Shown here in pieces: positions 55,105 through 63,503 of a stretch of DNA of 64,000 nucleotides (the first letter of the stretch is position 1; each line of letters begins with the position of its first letter). The notes below the pieces were generated by a model that was given only the letters and a program-made list of their open reading frames with translations, was not told the origin of the DNA and ran no database searches. The translations under genes and the position numbers were made by a program. The stretch is taken from positions 1,178,001 through 1,242,000 of the forward strand of contig NZ_CP086068.1 in assembly GCF_020783335.1 (NCBI RefSeq), in the 5' to 3' direction. Source of the DNA: Mucilaginibacter daejeonensis. Its GTDB lineage: Bacteria; Bacteroidota; Bacteroidia; Sphingobacteriales; Sphingobacteriaceae.

Positions 55105-55853
55105 TCCAGATCAACGACATTTATAAGACCTTTGGCGATAACGAGGTACTCAAAGGCATCACCGCTACTTTTGAGCCGGGCAAAAATAACCTGATCATCG
55201 GTGGTTCGGGGTCAGGTAAAACAACACTTTTAAAGTGTATAGTGGGTTTGCACGAACCTACAAAAGGTACCGTGCAATTCGATGGCGAGGAGTTTACCGC
55301 CATGGACTTTGAACAACGCGTACCTATCCGTAAGCAGATCGGGATGCTGTTCCAAAACTCGGCCTTGTTCGATTCCATGACCGTAGAGCAGAATATCATC
55401 TTCCCGCTGAACCTGTTCAGCGACATGAGCGCGTCGGAAAAAAAGGACCGCGCCAACTTTTGTCTGGAACGGGTGAACCTGACCGGCAAGAACGACCTGT
55501 TCCCGGCTGAACTTTCGGGCGGTATGAAAAAACGTGTGGGCATTGCCCGTGCCATTGCCATGGAGCCTAAGTATCTGTTCGTGGATGAGCCGAACTCTGG
55601 TCTGGATCCCAAGACCTCGATCGTGATCGATGAGCTGATCAACGAGTTGACCCAGGAATATCAGATCACTACCGTGATCGTGACGCATGATATGAACTCC
55701 GTGATGGGTATCGGCGATCACATCATCTTCTTACATCAAGGTAAAAAAGCTTGGGAGGGCTCCAACAAAGAGATCGCCCATACCGATAACCAAGAGCTCA
55801 ACGACTTTGTGTTCGCCAGCAAGTTCACGCAGGCGGCTAAGGAGAAGTTGTAG
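55101..55853 (+). CDS. mlaF: MlaF-type ABC transporter ATP-binding protein
   Basis: A 250-residue ATPase from the ATG at 55101, which overlaps the mlaE stop (ATGA). Walker A GGSGSGKTT, the signature LSGGMKKR, Walker B LFVDEPNSGLD and the H-loop VTHDMNSV are intact. The MFQNSALFDSMTV block is typical of MlaF. It powers phospholipid transport with MlaE. The MCE (MlaD) gene that often follows is missing here and must lie elsewhere. Confidence 0.94.
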   Translation: MIQINDIYKTFGDNEVLKGITATFEPGKNNLIIGGSGSGKTTLLKCIVGLHEPTKGTVQFDGEEFTAMDFEQRVPIRKQIGMLFQNSALFDSMTVEQNIIFPLNLFSDMSASEKKDRANFCLERVNLTGKNDLFPAELSGGMKKRVGIARAIAMEPKYLFVDEPNSGLDPKTSIVIDELINELTQEYQITTVIVTHDMNSVMGIGDHIIFLHQGKKAWEGSNKEIAHTDNQELNDFVFASKFTQAAKEKL

Positions 55854-55856
55854 GTT

Positions 55857-55883
55857 GGTTGAATGGTGAATGGTTGAATGGTG
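55857..55883. repeat. Word repeat GAATGGTGAATGGTT
   Basis: Imperfect tandem TTGAATGGTG units just after mlaF; ATTCACCAC near 55972-55980 is the reverse word. Low-complexity intergenic repeat. Confidence 0.6.
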
Positions 55884-55930
55884 AGAAGTTGGTTATGTGA
55901 TCGCATGGTCTTCAAACTTCTATAAATAGT

Positions 55931-55938
55931 TATCTTTG
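55931..55938 (+). promoter_or_regulatory. -7 box for the methyltransferase
   Basis: TATCTTTG, an exact TAnnTTTG match, 50 nt before the ATG at 55989. No clear -33. Confidence 0.5.
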
Positions 55939-55988
55939 CCGATCATTGATATTTAGGCATCCACTATTAACTATTCACCACTGACCAT

Positions 55989-56870
55989 ATGATCCAGCTT
56001 TTGACCCCTACACATTGGAAAGATTACGAACTGATCGATAGCGGTGATTTTGAAAAGCTGGAACGTTTTGGCAACGTGATCCTGATCCGTCCTGAGCCTC
56101 AGGCCGTATGGAGCAAGGCCCTGCCCGAAAGTGAGTGGCAAAAACAACATCATATCAAGTTCAAAGGCCGTTCGGCCACGGCGGGGGAGTGGGTTAAAAA
56201 GAACGCTAAAACACCTGACCGCTGGCACATCGAATACCAGAACGATGACGTGGCCATCAAACTGCGTTTAGGACTGACCTCCTTTAAACATCTTGGCGTG
56301 TTCCCTGAGCAGGCCGTTAACTGGGATTACATCGCCCAAAATATCAAGCGTTTTAAGACCCCTGAACCTAAGGTGCTCAACCTGTTCGCGTATACCGGCG
56401 GCGCCTCGCTGATCGCCCGTGCGGCCGGTGCCGATACCACCCACGTTGACTCGATCAAACAGGTGGTGACATGGGCCAACGAGAACCAGGAGCTGTCGGG
56501 CCTCAACAACATCCGCTGGATGGTTGAGGATGCGTTAAAGTTCGTGAAGCGCGAGATCAAGCGCGGTAAAAAGTATAACGGTATCATTTTGGATCCGCCA
56601 GCCTATGGCCACGGCCCTAACGGCGAAAAATGGAAACTGGAAGACCATATCAACGAGATGGTACATGATGTGGTCCAGTTGCTTGACCCTCAAGAGCATT
56701 TCCTGATACTGAACACGTATTCGCTTGGCTTTTCGTCAGTGATCGTCGAGAATTTGATCAGGAGCGCTTACCCACAGGTGCAAAATCTCGAGATAGGCGA
56801 ATTATACCTTCAGGCCACTGCAGGCGGCAAGCTGCCACTGGGCGTTTTTGGTAAGTTCTACAAAATTTAA
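55989..56870 (+). CDS. SAM-dependent RNA methyltransferase (RlmI/RlmK-like)
   Basis: A 293-residue class I methyltransferase. The SAM-binding motif I is VLNLFAYTGGASL, THVDSIKQVVTWANEN is the motif II region, and the catalytic LDPPAYGHG is motif IV. The N-terminal third is a small beta-rich part (DYELIDSGDFEKLERFG) typical of 23S rRNA cytosine/guanine methyltransferase relatives. It probably modifies 23S rRNA, but the target base is unknown. The gene has its own short intergenic region and promoter. Confidence 0.88.
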   Translation: MIQLLTPTHWKDYELIDSGDFEKLERFGNVILIRPEPQAVWSKALPESEWQKQHHIKFKGRSATAGEWVKKNAKTPDRWHIEYQNDDVAIKLRLGLTSFKHLGVFPEQAVNWDYIAQNIKRFKTPEPKVLNLFAYTGGASLIARAAGADTTHVDSIKQVVTWANENQELSGLNNIRWMVEDALKFVKREIKRGKKYNGIILDPPAYGHGPNGEKWKLEDHINEMVHDVVQLLDPQEHFLILNTYSLGFSSVIVENLIRSAYPQVQNLEIGELYLQATAGGKLPLGVFGKFYKI

Positions 56871-57006
56871 GGAATTTTTGGAGTTGCTATTATTATCGTA
56901 ATAGTTATATTTACGAACGCTTGAACGCGCAAAATATTTTGATCTGACGTTTAAATATCTTACTATTCAAAAGTTGTACGCCTTGTTTTAAGGCATTCTG
57001 CCCTAT

Positions 57007-58062
57007 ATGATGAAATTAAAGACCCTGATGCTTACCTCTACCATGTTAGCATCATCATTGGTTCTGTTCGTGAACTGTACCGGTAACACCAAAGCAGGCG
57101 AGGCTAAAGGTAGTGGCAGCGCTGCCAAAGGTACTGATACCGCGCAGACCGATACCATAGCTAAAAAAGACCTTACCCCGATAGATACTGCCAAGTACGA
57201 TAGCCTGCTGAAAAAGCTGGCCAATGGCGATACCACTGGCCGCTGGCCGGTAAAAAAACAACCTTACCCTGTTGCTGGTGCTATATTACCTTACAACCGC
57301 GTAGTGGCCTTTTATGGTAACCTATTCAGTAAACGGATGGGTATATTAGGTGAGTTACCACCGGCTCAAATGCTGGCTAAACTCGAAGGAGAGGTAAAAG
57401 CGTGGGAAAAGGCCGACCCGGGCATGCCGGTCAAACCGGCACTGCACTACATAGCTGTGGTAGCACAGGGCGATGGTGGTGCCGACGGTAAGTATCGTTA
57501 CCGCATGCCGTTCAAACAGATCGATACCGTGCTGTCGATGGCTAAAAAGATAGATGCATTGGTGTTCTTGGATGTGCAGGTGGCCTTAAGTAATATCAGG
57601 GCCGAGTTGCCTTTGTTAGAAAAATACCTGGTGATGCCGCAGGTGCACTTTGGTATGGATCCCGAGTTCTCGATGAAGGACGGTACCAAACCGGGCAAAA
57701 AGATCGGTACTTATGATGCTGATGATGTGAACTACGTGTCGGACTATCTGGCCAAGCTGGTGAAAAAGAATAACCTGCCACCTAAGATATTGGTGGTGCA
57801 CCGCTTTACCCGTAAAATGCTGACCAACTATAATAAGATCAAATTGCACCCTGAAGTGCAGGTAGTTATCGATATGGATGGCTGGGGCGAACCTGACCTT
57901 AAATTGGGTACTTATCGTAACTTTTTGTTCCCTGAACCGGTACAATTCACCGGCTTTAAATTATTTTATAAGAACGACCTGAAGAAGCCGCCGCACCGCA
58001 TGCTAACGCCTCAAGATGTGTTGAAATACAAACCGCAACCTATTTATATACAGTACCAGTAA
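57007..58062 (+). CDS. Lipoprotein, function unknown
   Basis: A 351-residue protein with a lipoprotein signal (MMKLKTLMLTSTMLASSLVLF, lipobox VNC) and a disordered Gly/Thr/Ala linker. The folded part starts at AGAILPYNRVVAFYGNLFSKRMGILGELP and alternates strands and helices, with VVAQGDGGADGKYRYR, DALVFLDVQVALSNIRAELPLLEKYL and a late VVIDMDGWGEP. The layout looks like a TIM barrel, but I cannot place it in a named family or assign a reaction. It is likely in the periplasm or outer membrane. The gene has an AT-rich upstream gap. Confidence 0.75.
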   Translation: MMKLKTLMLTSTMLASSLVLFVNCTGNTKAGEAKGSGSAAKGTDTAQTDTIAKKDLTPIDTAKYDSLLKKLANGDTTGRWPVKKQPYPVAGAILPYNRVVAFYGNLFSKRMGILGELPPAQMLAKLEGEVKAWEKADPGMPVKPALHYIAVVAQGDGGADGKYRYRMPFKQIDTVLSMAKKIDALVFLDVQVALSNIRAELPLLEKYLVMPQVHFGMDPEFSMKDGTKPGKKIGTYDADDVNYVSDYLAKLVKKNNLPPKILVVHRFTRKMLTNYNKIKLHPEVQVVIDMDGWGEPDLKLGTYRNFLFPEPVQFTGFKLFYKNDLKKPPHRMLTPQDVLKYKPQPIYIQYQ

Positions 58063-58095
58063 GATATTCTAAAAACAAACACTACTGGACGTGGC

Positions 58096-58128
58096 AAAGC
58101 CTGACCCTTAAAAGGTCGGGCTTTTGTT
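58096..58128. terminator. Terminator after the lipoprotein gene
   Basis: AAAGCCTGACC and GGTCGGGCTTT (11 bp with one G-T) around a 7-nt loop, followed by TTGTTTT, 33 nt past the stop. It runs into the stop codon of the convergent gene. Confidence 0.85.
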
Positions 58129-60579
58129 TTAATTGCCCTTGATGCGGCTTTGCTCGGCCGATGAGCCGTTGTCGCGTTCGCGTATGGCTTTGATCGTGCT
58201 GCTGCCGAAGTTGTAGCTGAAGGTGAGCCTGAATACTCTGGTCTCCTGCTTTTGCGATAGTTTGTAATCCTGCTGGGCAATGGCGCTGCGCACCTTGATG
58301 ATCTGGTTATTGAACACATCACTTATCGCGAATTTCAGGTTGGCCCTTTTATTGGCGAACGACCGGCTGACGCCCATGTCAATGGAGTAGATGGGCTGGG
58401 CTACATACGTACCAAATACCTGCGCCGATGCATAATTGGCGGCCAGTTCGGCATTGGTAGATCCGTTGATAGTGAACGTTTGATCGCTCCTGAAATTCAA
58501 TGTCGTTTTGCCGCTGTTGAAGGGCTGGCCCATCAAATTGGGCGACGAGAACTTGCTGTAGTAAAGGGTAACATCGTTACTGGTATTCCACCATTTGGTG
58601 ATGGCCAATGGCCGGTTAAAGTTGATACTGGCGGTGCTGCGTGATGCCAGATTCTTTTCGTACAGGGTCAGGGTCTTCCTGATGGTGTCGGTCAATAAGG
58701 CCGCGGTGATCACATCGGTGGTGCGGCTGTACGAGAAGGTGAAATTATTTGACTTTTTGAAGCCGTACGAAAGCTCGATAGCATTGGTGTATTGCGGCCG
58801 TAGATTCGGGTTGCCCTGATTCAGGGTGTAAATATCCGCATAGTAAACGAACGGGTTGAGCGAGCCGTAATCTGGCCGCTGTATCCTGCGGCTGTAAGTA
58901 AGCCCCAGCTCATGGTCGGCGCCTAAATGCTGATTAACGCTAAAGCTCGGGAACAGGTCCAGGTACCGGCGGTCATTGATGCTTTGCAGAGTTACAGAGT
59001 TACCTGTAGACCGGGTAAGTTCGGCCCGTAAGCCAGCCTGTAAGGTAGTGGCGCCAAAGCTGTGTTGCAGGTTGGCGTAAGCCGCATTCACGTTCTCTTT
59101 ATAAATAAAGCGGTTACTGCGCTGGAGGTTATTCACCCAATCGTTGTTCTTTCGGTCCTCAAATATCAGGTCGTTATCGGTATTCACAAAGCTGGTCTTG
59201 AGCCCGGTCTCAAGCTTAGTATGCGTATTAAAGGGATAAGTATGATCGATCTTAGCCGTGAAGATATTAACGTTGGACGGCATGGTATTACGGAAGATAT
59301 ACGTTAACGTGTTGACCGTACCCATGCCGTTAAAATACAGGTTGTTATAAGTGGTCTGTTGCTGGTTACGCACCCGCGAGTGGTCAACGTCGATGTTGAG
59401 TTCATGACCAGACGTATCGAGCACGGCTTTGTAATTGAGATTATAGGTGACGCTCTGGTTGGTGTGATAGGCAGGGTTCTGTGCCCGTACAATAGAATCT
59501 ATCTTTTGCGGCTGGCTACCGATCAGGGTATTCACCTGGCTATTGGACTTGTACTCATTGTTGTACCCGCTTAACATGGCACCCAACACATGGTTCTCAT
59601 CAAAGTAATAATCCATACCCACTTTGTAATTGCGGTTCTTGGATAGGTTCACGTCGCGTCCCTGCTGGTCAAAGTAGGTGTTCTCGGTACCGTTACTTGT
59701 GCTGCGGTCAAGCAGTAAGGTCTCGCGGCTTTTATCATTGCTCAGATCATAATTACCGTAAAGGTTCACGTGCTTGCTGCGGTTGTTGAGCATTAGTCCG
59801 CCGTTGGCCTTGTAGCCGTTGCCGTAACCAGTTCCTGCGGTAAGCGTGCCGTTGGTGCCGAAGGTGGTATTCTTTTTAAGTTTGATGTTGATGATACCAC
59901 CACTGCCCGAGGCATCATAACGGGCCGATGGCTGCGAGATGATCTCGATACTTTGGATGGTATTGCCATCGGTAGAGCGCAGCAGGTTGGCCAGTTGCTG
60001 CCCCGACAGGTAGGTGAGCTTACCATCGATCATGATGCTTACGCCCGGCCGACCGCGAAGGTTCACATTACCTTCATTGTCAACCGTAATGCCGGGTGCT
60101 TTAGACAGGATCTGCAGCGCATTATTGCCTGCGGCCAGGGTGCTGCCAGCCACGTTGACGATCAGTTTATCATTACGCCGCTCGATCAAAGGCTTCTTTG
60201 CCGTAACGTTGACCGCTTTGAGCTGCCGGGTGCTTGGCTTCAAAGCTATGGTCTCTGCAGGAAAGTTGGGGTGGCTGGCATCGATGGTGAAGGCTTTGGT
60301 AAAAGTACTGTCGTAACCTATTGCCTGCACGCCGATGAGATAGGTACCGTATGGCACTTGTTCAAAACTGAACAAGCCGCTTTCATCCGTCAGGGTCGAC
60401 CTGATGAGTGAGGTGTCTTTAGCTTGATAAATGCCAACGGTGGTATAGGAGAGGGCTATTTGCTTAAGATCAGTGAGCTTGCCTTTAACGCTACCGGTGG
60501 GCTGGGCTTGTGCAAATGAATACAAGTGCATCAAGCAAAGGCAAATGATGGTACAGCCCGATAGGCGCAGGTTGCTCAT
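58129..60579 (-). CDS. TonB-dependent receptor-like outer-membrane beta-barrel protein
   Basis: An 816-residue protein with a signal peptide ending at FAQAQ, a carboxypeptidase-regulatory-like domain (about 28-112, GSVKGKLTDLKQ, TLTDESGLFSFEQVPYGTYLIG), a plug domain (about 120-235, GNNALQILSKAPGITVD, GRPGVSIMIDGKLTYLSG) and a C-terminal outer-membrane barrel (about 240-800) ending in aromatic-rich strands. This is the outer-membrane beta-barrel family (PF14905 type). No SusD or TonB partner is nearby, so the cargo is unknown. It is transcribed alone. Confidence 0.9.
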   Translation of the reverse strand: MSNLRLSGCTIICLCLMHLYSFAQAQPTGSVKGKLTDLKQIALSYTTVGIYQAKDTSLIRSTLTDESGLFSFEQVPYGTYLIGVQAIGYDSTFTKAFTIDASHPNFPAETIALKPSTRQLKAVNVTAKKPLIERRNDKLIVNVAGSTLAAGNNALQILSKAPGITVDNEGNVNLRGRPGVSIMIDGKLTYLSGQQLANLLRSTDGNTIQSIEIISQPSARYDASGSGGIINIKLKKNTTFGTNGTLTAGTGYGNGYKANGGLMLNNRSKHVNLYGNYDLSNDKSRETLLLDRSTSNGTENTYFDQQGRDVNLSKNRNYKVGMDYYFDENHVLGAMLSGYNNEYKSNSQVNTLIGSQPQKIDSIVRAQNPAYHTNQSVTYNLNYKAVLDTSGHELNIDVDHSRVRNQQQTTYNNLYFNGMGTVNTLTYIFRNTMPSNVNIFTAKIDHTYPFNTHTKLETGLKTSFVNTDNDLIFEDRKNNDWVNNLQRSNRFIYKENVNAAYANLQHSFGATTLQAGLRAELTRSTGNSVTLQSINDRRYLDLFPSFSVNQHLGADHELGLTYSRRIQRPDYGSLNPFVYYADIYTLNQGNPNLRPQYTNAIELSYGFKKSNNFTFSYSRTTDVITAALLTDTIRKTLTLYEKNLASRSTASINFNRPLAITKWWNTSNDVTLYYSKFSSPNLMGQPFNSGKTTLNFRSDQTFTINGSTNAELAANYASAQVFGTYVAQPIYSIDMGVSRSFANKRANLKFAISDVFNNQIIKVRSAIAQQDYKLSQKQETRVFRLTFSYNFGSSTIKAIRERDNGSSAEQSRIKGN

Positions 60580-60701
60580 GAGTTAGGTTCAGTGTGCGTG
60601 GTTGAAGTATGGTACTAAATTAACCACCCCATGCATGACCGCCCCTATATTTAACATTGTTTAACCAAAGCGTTAAAAGATGTTAAATGCCTGAACTTTG
60701 T

Positions 60702-60738
60702 ATAAACAAAAAGGCCGCCTTTTTTACAAGGCGGCCTT
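60702..60738 (-). terminator. Terminator after ompA-like gene
   Basis: AAGGCCGCCTT and AAGGCGGCCTT, 11 bp around a 6-nt loop, followed on the minus strand by TTTGTTTATAC. Confidence 0.88.
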
Positions 60739-60759
60739 CGGTCATCATTATGATGAATA

Positions 60760-61662
60760 TTATTGCTGCGTAGGAGCTGGGGTTGGCGTAGTACCGGTGG
60801 CACCAGGTGCTTTTTCAGGAGCCTTCTCGATCAGGTCCATGAACTGATCCAGTTTAGGCGTAATAATGATCTGGGTACGGCGGTTCTTTACCCTGCCGGC
60901 TTCAGTGCTGTTGTCAGCTATTGGGTTGTACTCGCCACGGCCACCAGCGGTCAAACGCTTAGGATCAACTCTGAACTGGTTCTGCAACGTTTGCACCACT
61001 GACGATGCCCGCAGGGCGCTCAGGTCCCAGTTGTTACGGATGTTGTTCGATTTGATCGGCACGTTATCGGTGTTACCTTCAACCAATACCTCGTAGTCTT
61101 TATAGTCGGTAATGATCTTAGCGATCTTGGTCAGGGTCGCATTAGCTTTGTCAGATATCTCGTAGCTGCCCGATTTATAAAGCATGTTGTCAGACAAAGA
61201 GATGTAAACCACACCTTTTAATACCTGTACGTTAACATCCTTCATTTCCGACTGACTTAACGAGCGAGTCAGGTTGTTGGTCAGTACCATGTTCAACGAG
61301 TCGCTCTTGTTCTTGCTATTCACCAGTTGCTGGATGTATTTGTTAGAAGAGTTGATCTCATCTACCAGTTTGCCGATGTTAGCATTACCCTGGCCCGAAG
61401 AGGTCAAACATTTATCCAATGCGTTCTGCAGGGCCTGCAGGTTGGCACGGCCGGCGCTGATCTGGTCCTCTAAACTCTTCACACGGTTATTGGCAACAGC
61501 CAGTTCTTGTTGACTGTTCAAAAATCTTACGTTAAGATCTTTGTTCTTGGCTTGCAAATCGTTGTGCTGGGTCTGTAATTCCTGGTACTTCTTATTGCTT
61601 ACGCAACTTTGGGTAAGCAACAGTACTGCGCCTAAAGCCACAGGTAAAATGGTAAATTTCAT
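60760..61662 (-). CDS. OmpA/MotB-domain lipoprotein
   Basis: A 300-residue lipoprotein (lipobox TQSC, Cys20) with a coiled coil (about 25-110, rich in QELQTQHNDLQ-type heptads) and a C-terminal OmpA-like peptidoglycan-binding domain (LVEGNTDNVPI, WDLSALRASSVVQTL, GGRGEYNPIADN, NRRTQIIITP). The family signature residues for diaminopimelate binding (Asp in the TDN loop and Arg in NRR) are in place. It should tether the outer membrane to peptidoglycan. The C-terminus is Pro/Thr-rich (TPTPAPTQQ). Confidence 0.94.
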   Translation of the reverse strand: MKFTILPVALGAVLLLTQSCVSNKKYQELQTQHNDLQAKNKDLNVRFLNSQQELAVANNRVKSLEDQISAGRANLQALQNALDKCLTSSGQGNANIGKLVDEINSSNKYIQQLVNSKNKSDSLNMVLTNNLTRSLSQSEMKDVNVQVLKGVVYISLSDNMLYKSGSYEISDKANATLTKIAKIITDYKDYEVLVEGNTDNVPIKSNNIRNNWDLSALRASSVVQTLQNQFRVDPKRLTAGGRGEYNPIADNSTEAGRVKNRRTQIIITPKLDQFMDLIEKAPEKAPGATGTTPTPAPTQQ

Positions 61663-61933
61663 TTGGTTAATGTTTAATTGAAAAAGGCTAAATCACGCTG
61701 CTAATGTATACAACTCAACGTTGTTTTGCGGTGGATATGGCCTTTTATTTAAAAAAATTCACACAACTTTAACAAAAGCAGTGCCGTTTGGTTTAATTGG
61801 GTCGGATCGATCGAACGGCATATGCACCTAAAAGTGCCCTGCGAGCGCTCAGACAATACAATTGCTTGGCTGACGGGCAGTGTTCCAGGTTTTAAGATGG
61901 ATGCCATGCAAGTATCGAACTGTACGTTGTACG
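61663..61933. other. 271-bp gap upstream of the ompA-like gene
   Basis: AT-rich on the left, with TTGTTTTGCGG and TTTAAAAAAATTC near 61717-61760; I found no exact TAnnTTTG box on the minus strand and no gene. Confidence 0.4.
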
Positions 61934-62359
61934 CTACGATCGTTCCTCGATAATGATGGCGGGGTTGATGGCCTTTAAGGCCGCAATAAACGCTGGCTTG
62001 TCTTTGGGCGACAGATATATCTCGTCGTAGGTATTGTAATGGATCACACAGCCATTGGTGCCTAATGCCGGTTTCAGTCCAACGAATTTGGTCTTGCCCA
62101 CCTCGATCTTGCGGATGGTGCCGATATCGATCGAGCCATTTACCGGTCCCGAACGGTAGCGCAGCTCATCTCCGTCAATATCATAATAAGTGCCGAACCA
62201 CATCCATAGCATAAAGGCACTCACGCCAGCCATTATCAGGATGTTCCATTGCTCCGCGCCGCCGTTACTTACCATTTGATAGCACAACACTGCCATCAAC
62301 ACCAATGCACCGAACAGGAGCAGCGTAACGAATGGGTTTTTATCTGACGAGTATCTCAT
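61934..62359 (-). CDS. Small membrane protein with bacterial PH-like domain
   Basis: A 141-residue protein with two membrane segments (about 10-25 and 38-55) and a C-terminal bacterial PH-like beta domain (YYDIDGDELRYRSG, IDIGTIRKIEVGKTKF, VIHYNTYDEIYLSPKDK). This matches the PH-domain membrane proteins of unknown function in Bacteroidota. It follows the next gene by 6 bp. No enzymatic motif. Confidence 0.8.
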   Translation of the reverse strand: MRYSSDKNPFVTLLLFGALVLMAVLCYQMVSNGGAEQWNILIMAGVSAFMLWMWFGTYYDIDGDELRYRSGPVNGSIDIGTIRKIEVGKTKFVGLKPALGTNGCVIHYNTYDEIYLSPKDKPAFIAALKAINPAIIIEERS

Positions 62360-62365
62360 ATCCGT

Positions 62366-62863
62366 TTAAAAGCTGAAGCTGGCATTGGCATCAGGGTTAT
62401 CGAGCTTGGTGCTCTGGCGTTTGCCGTTAACGGTCACGTGCAGCATGTTGATCTGCTCGGCATGTTCACTATACAGTAACTCATCATGTACTTCTATCTT
62501 TTGAACTTTCGGGATGCCCTTGACCTCGAGGTAGGCCCACGCGCCATCCTCTTGTATCTCGTAACCTAAGTAAGCCGGGTTCAGCACCTTGCCATCTACC
62601 TTAATGGTGAGGTGCTTGCGCACATAATCGGCAATGAACTGGTTAAGTTGCTCCTTGTTCTTGGGCTTAACGATATCCAGTTGAGTGTGGTACTGTTTCT
62701 CCAGCACATGCTCCAGGTCATCATAGAACATGCGGCAGCTGATCTGCACCGTGCGTTCTTTGGCGTTATGGTCGATCTCGGTCACGCTTACATAGAACGG
62801 GTGCAGCAAACTCAGGCAGGCCGCTGCCCAAAAGTGTAACATACTTATTAAGGTTGGTACCAT
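62366..62863 (-). CDS. DUF6702-like envelope protein
   Basis: A 165-residue protein with an N-terminal signal-like segment (MLHFWAAACLSLLHPFYVS) and a predicted beta-rich domain with FYVSVTEIDHNAKERTVQISCRMF and DDLEHVLEKQY, typical of the DUF6702 family in Bacteroidota. In related genomes it lies near HupE-like and M1 peptidase genes, as here, on the divergent strand (family neighbourhood from memory). An ATG at 62842 is an alternative start. Role unknown. Confidence 0.8.
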   Translation of the reverse strand: MVPTLISMLHFWAAACLSLLHPFYVSVTEIDHNAKERTVQISCRMFYDDLEHVLEKQYHTQLDIVKPKNKEQLNQFIADYVRKHLTIKVDGKVLNPAYLGYEIQEDGAWAYLEVKGIPKVQKIEVHDELLYSEHAEQINMLHVTVNGKRQSTKLDNPDANASFSF

Positions 62864-62912
62864 GTGTACACAAAATAAGCTATTTTATCGCTAATTCAAT
62901 AACTTGCGGGCC

Positions 62913-63503
62913 ATGCATGACTTTCCACTATACTTTGAACTGGGATGGAAGCACATTTGCGATTGGCAGGGTTACGATCATATCCTATTTGTAACGGTGC
63001 TGTGCGGTACTTACCTGTTGGCTGATTGGCGTAAGGTGCTGATCCTGGTCACGGCCTTTACCATCGGGCATTCGGTGACCCTGGCCCTGAGTGCGCTCAA
63101 TATCATCCGCGTTAATACCTCGCTCATCGAGTTCCTGATACCGGTCACGATCGTGATCACGGCGCTGATCAATATCCTTAAAAAGAAACGTTCGCCATCC
63201 ACCGCCAAGATCATTTATGGTATGGCTTTGTTCTTTGGGTTGATACACGGGTTGGGCTTCTCCAACTACCTTAAAAGCTTATTGGGCAAAAGTACCAACA
63301 TCACCTGGCAACTGCTGGCCTTTAACCTGGGCCTCGAGTTTGGGCAGGTGCTGATCGTCCTGGCTATCCTTATTTTGTCGTTCATTCTGCTTAATATCCT
63401 TAAATTACAGCGGCGGGAGTGGGTTTTATTCCTGTCTTCTGCTATATTTGGTATCGCATTGATCATGTGCATCGAACGTTTTACGCTCATCCATTTTAAA
63501 TGA
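62913..63503 (+). CDS. HupE/UreJ-like membrane protein
   Basis: A 196-residue inner-membrane protein from the ATG at 62913 (MHDFPLYFELG); the TTG at 62904 is less likely. About six membrane segments are present, and the conserved residues GYDHILF, TIGHSVTLAL, FGLIHGLGFS and LEFGQ place it in the HupE/UreJ group (second type). Members are thought to carry metal ions such as nickel, but this one has no urease or hydrogenase genes nearby. It overlaps the M1 peptidase start by 4 bp (ATGA), so the two are coupled. Confidence 0.9.
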   Translation: MHDFPLYFELGWKHICDWQGYDHILFVTVLCGTYLLADWRKVLILVTAFTIGHSVTLALSALNIIRVNTSLIEFLIPVTIVITALINILKKKRSPSTAKIIYGMALFFGLIHGLGFSNYLKSLLGKSTNITWQLLAFNLGLEFGQVLIVLAILILSFILLNILKLQRREWVLFLSSAIFGIALIMCIERFTLIHFK

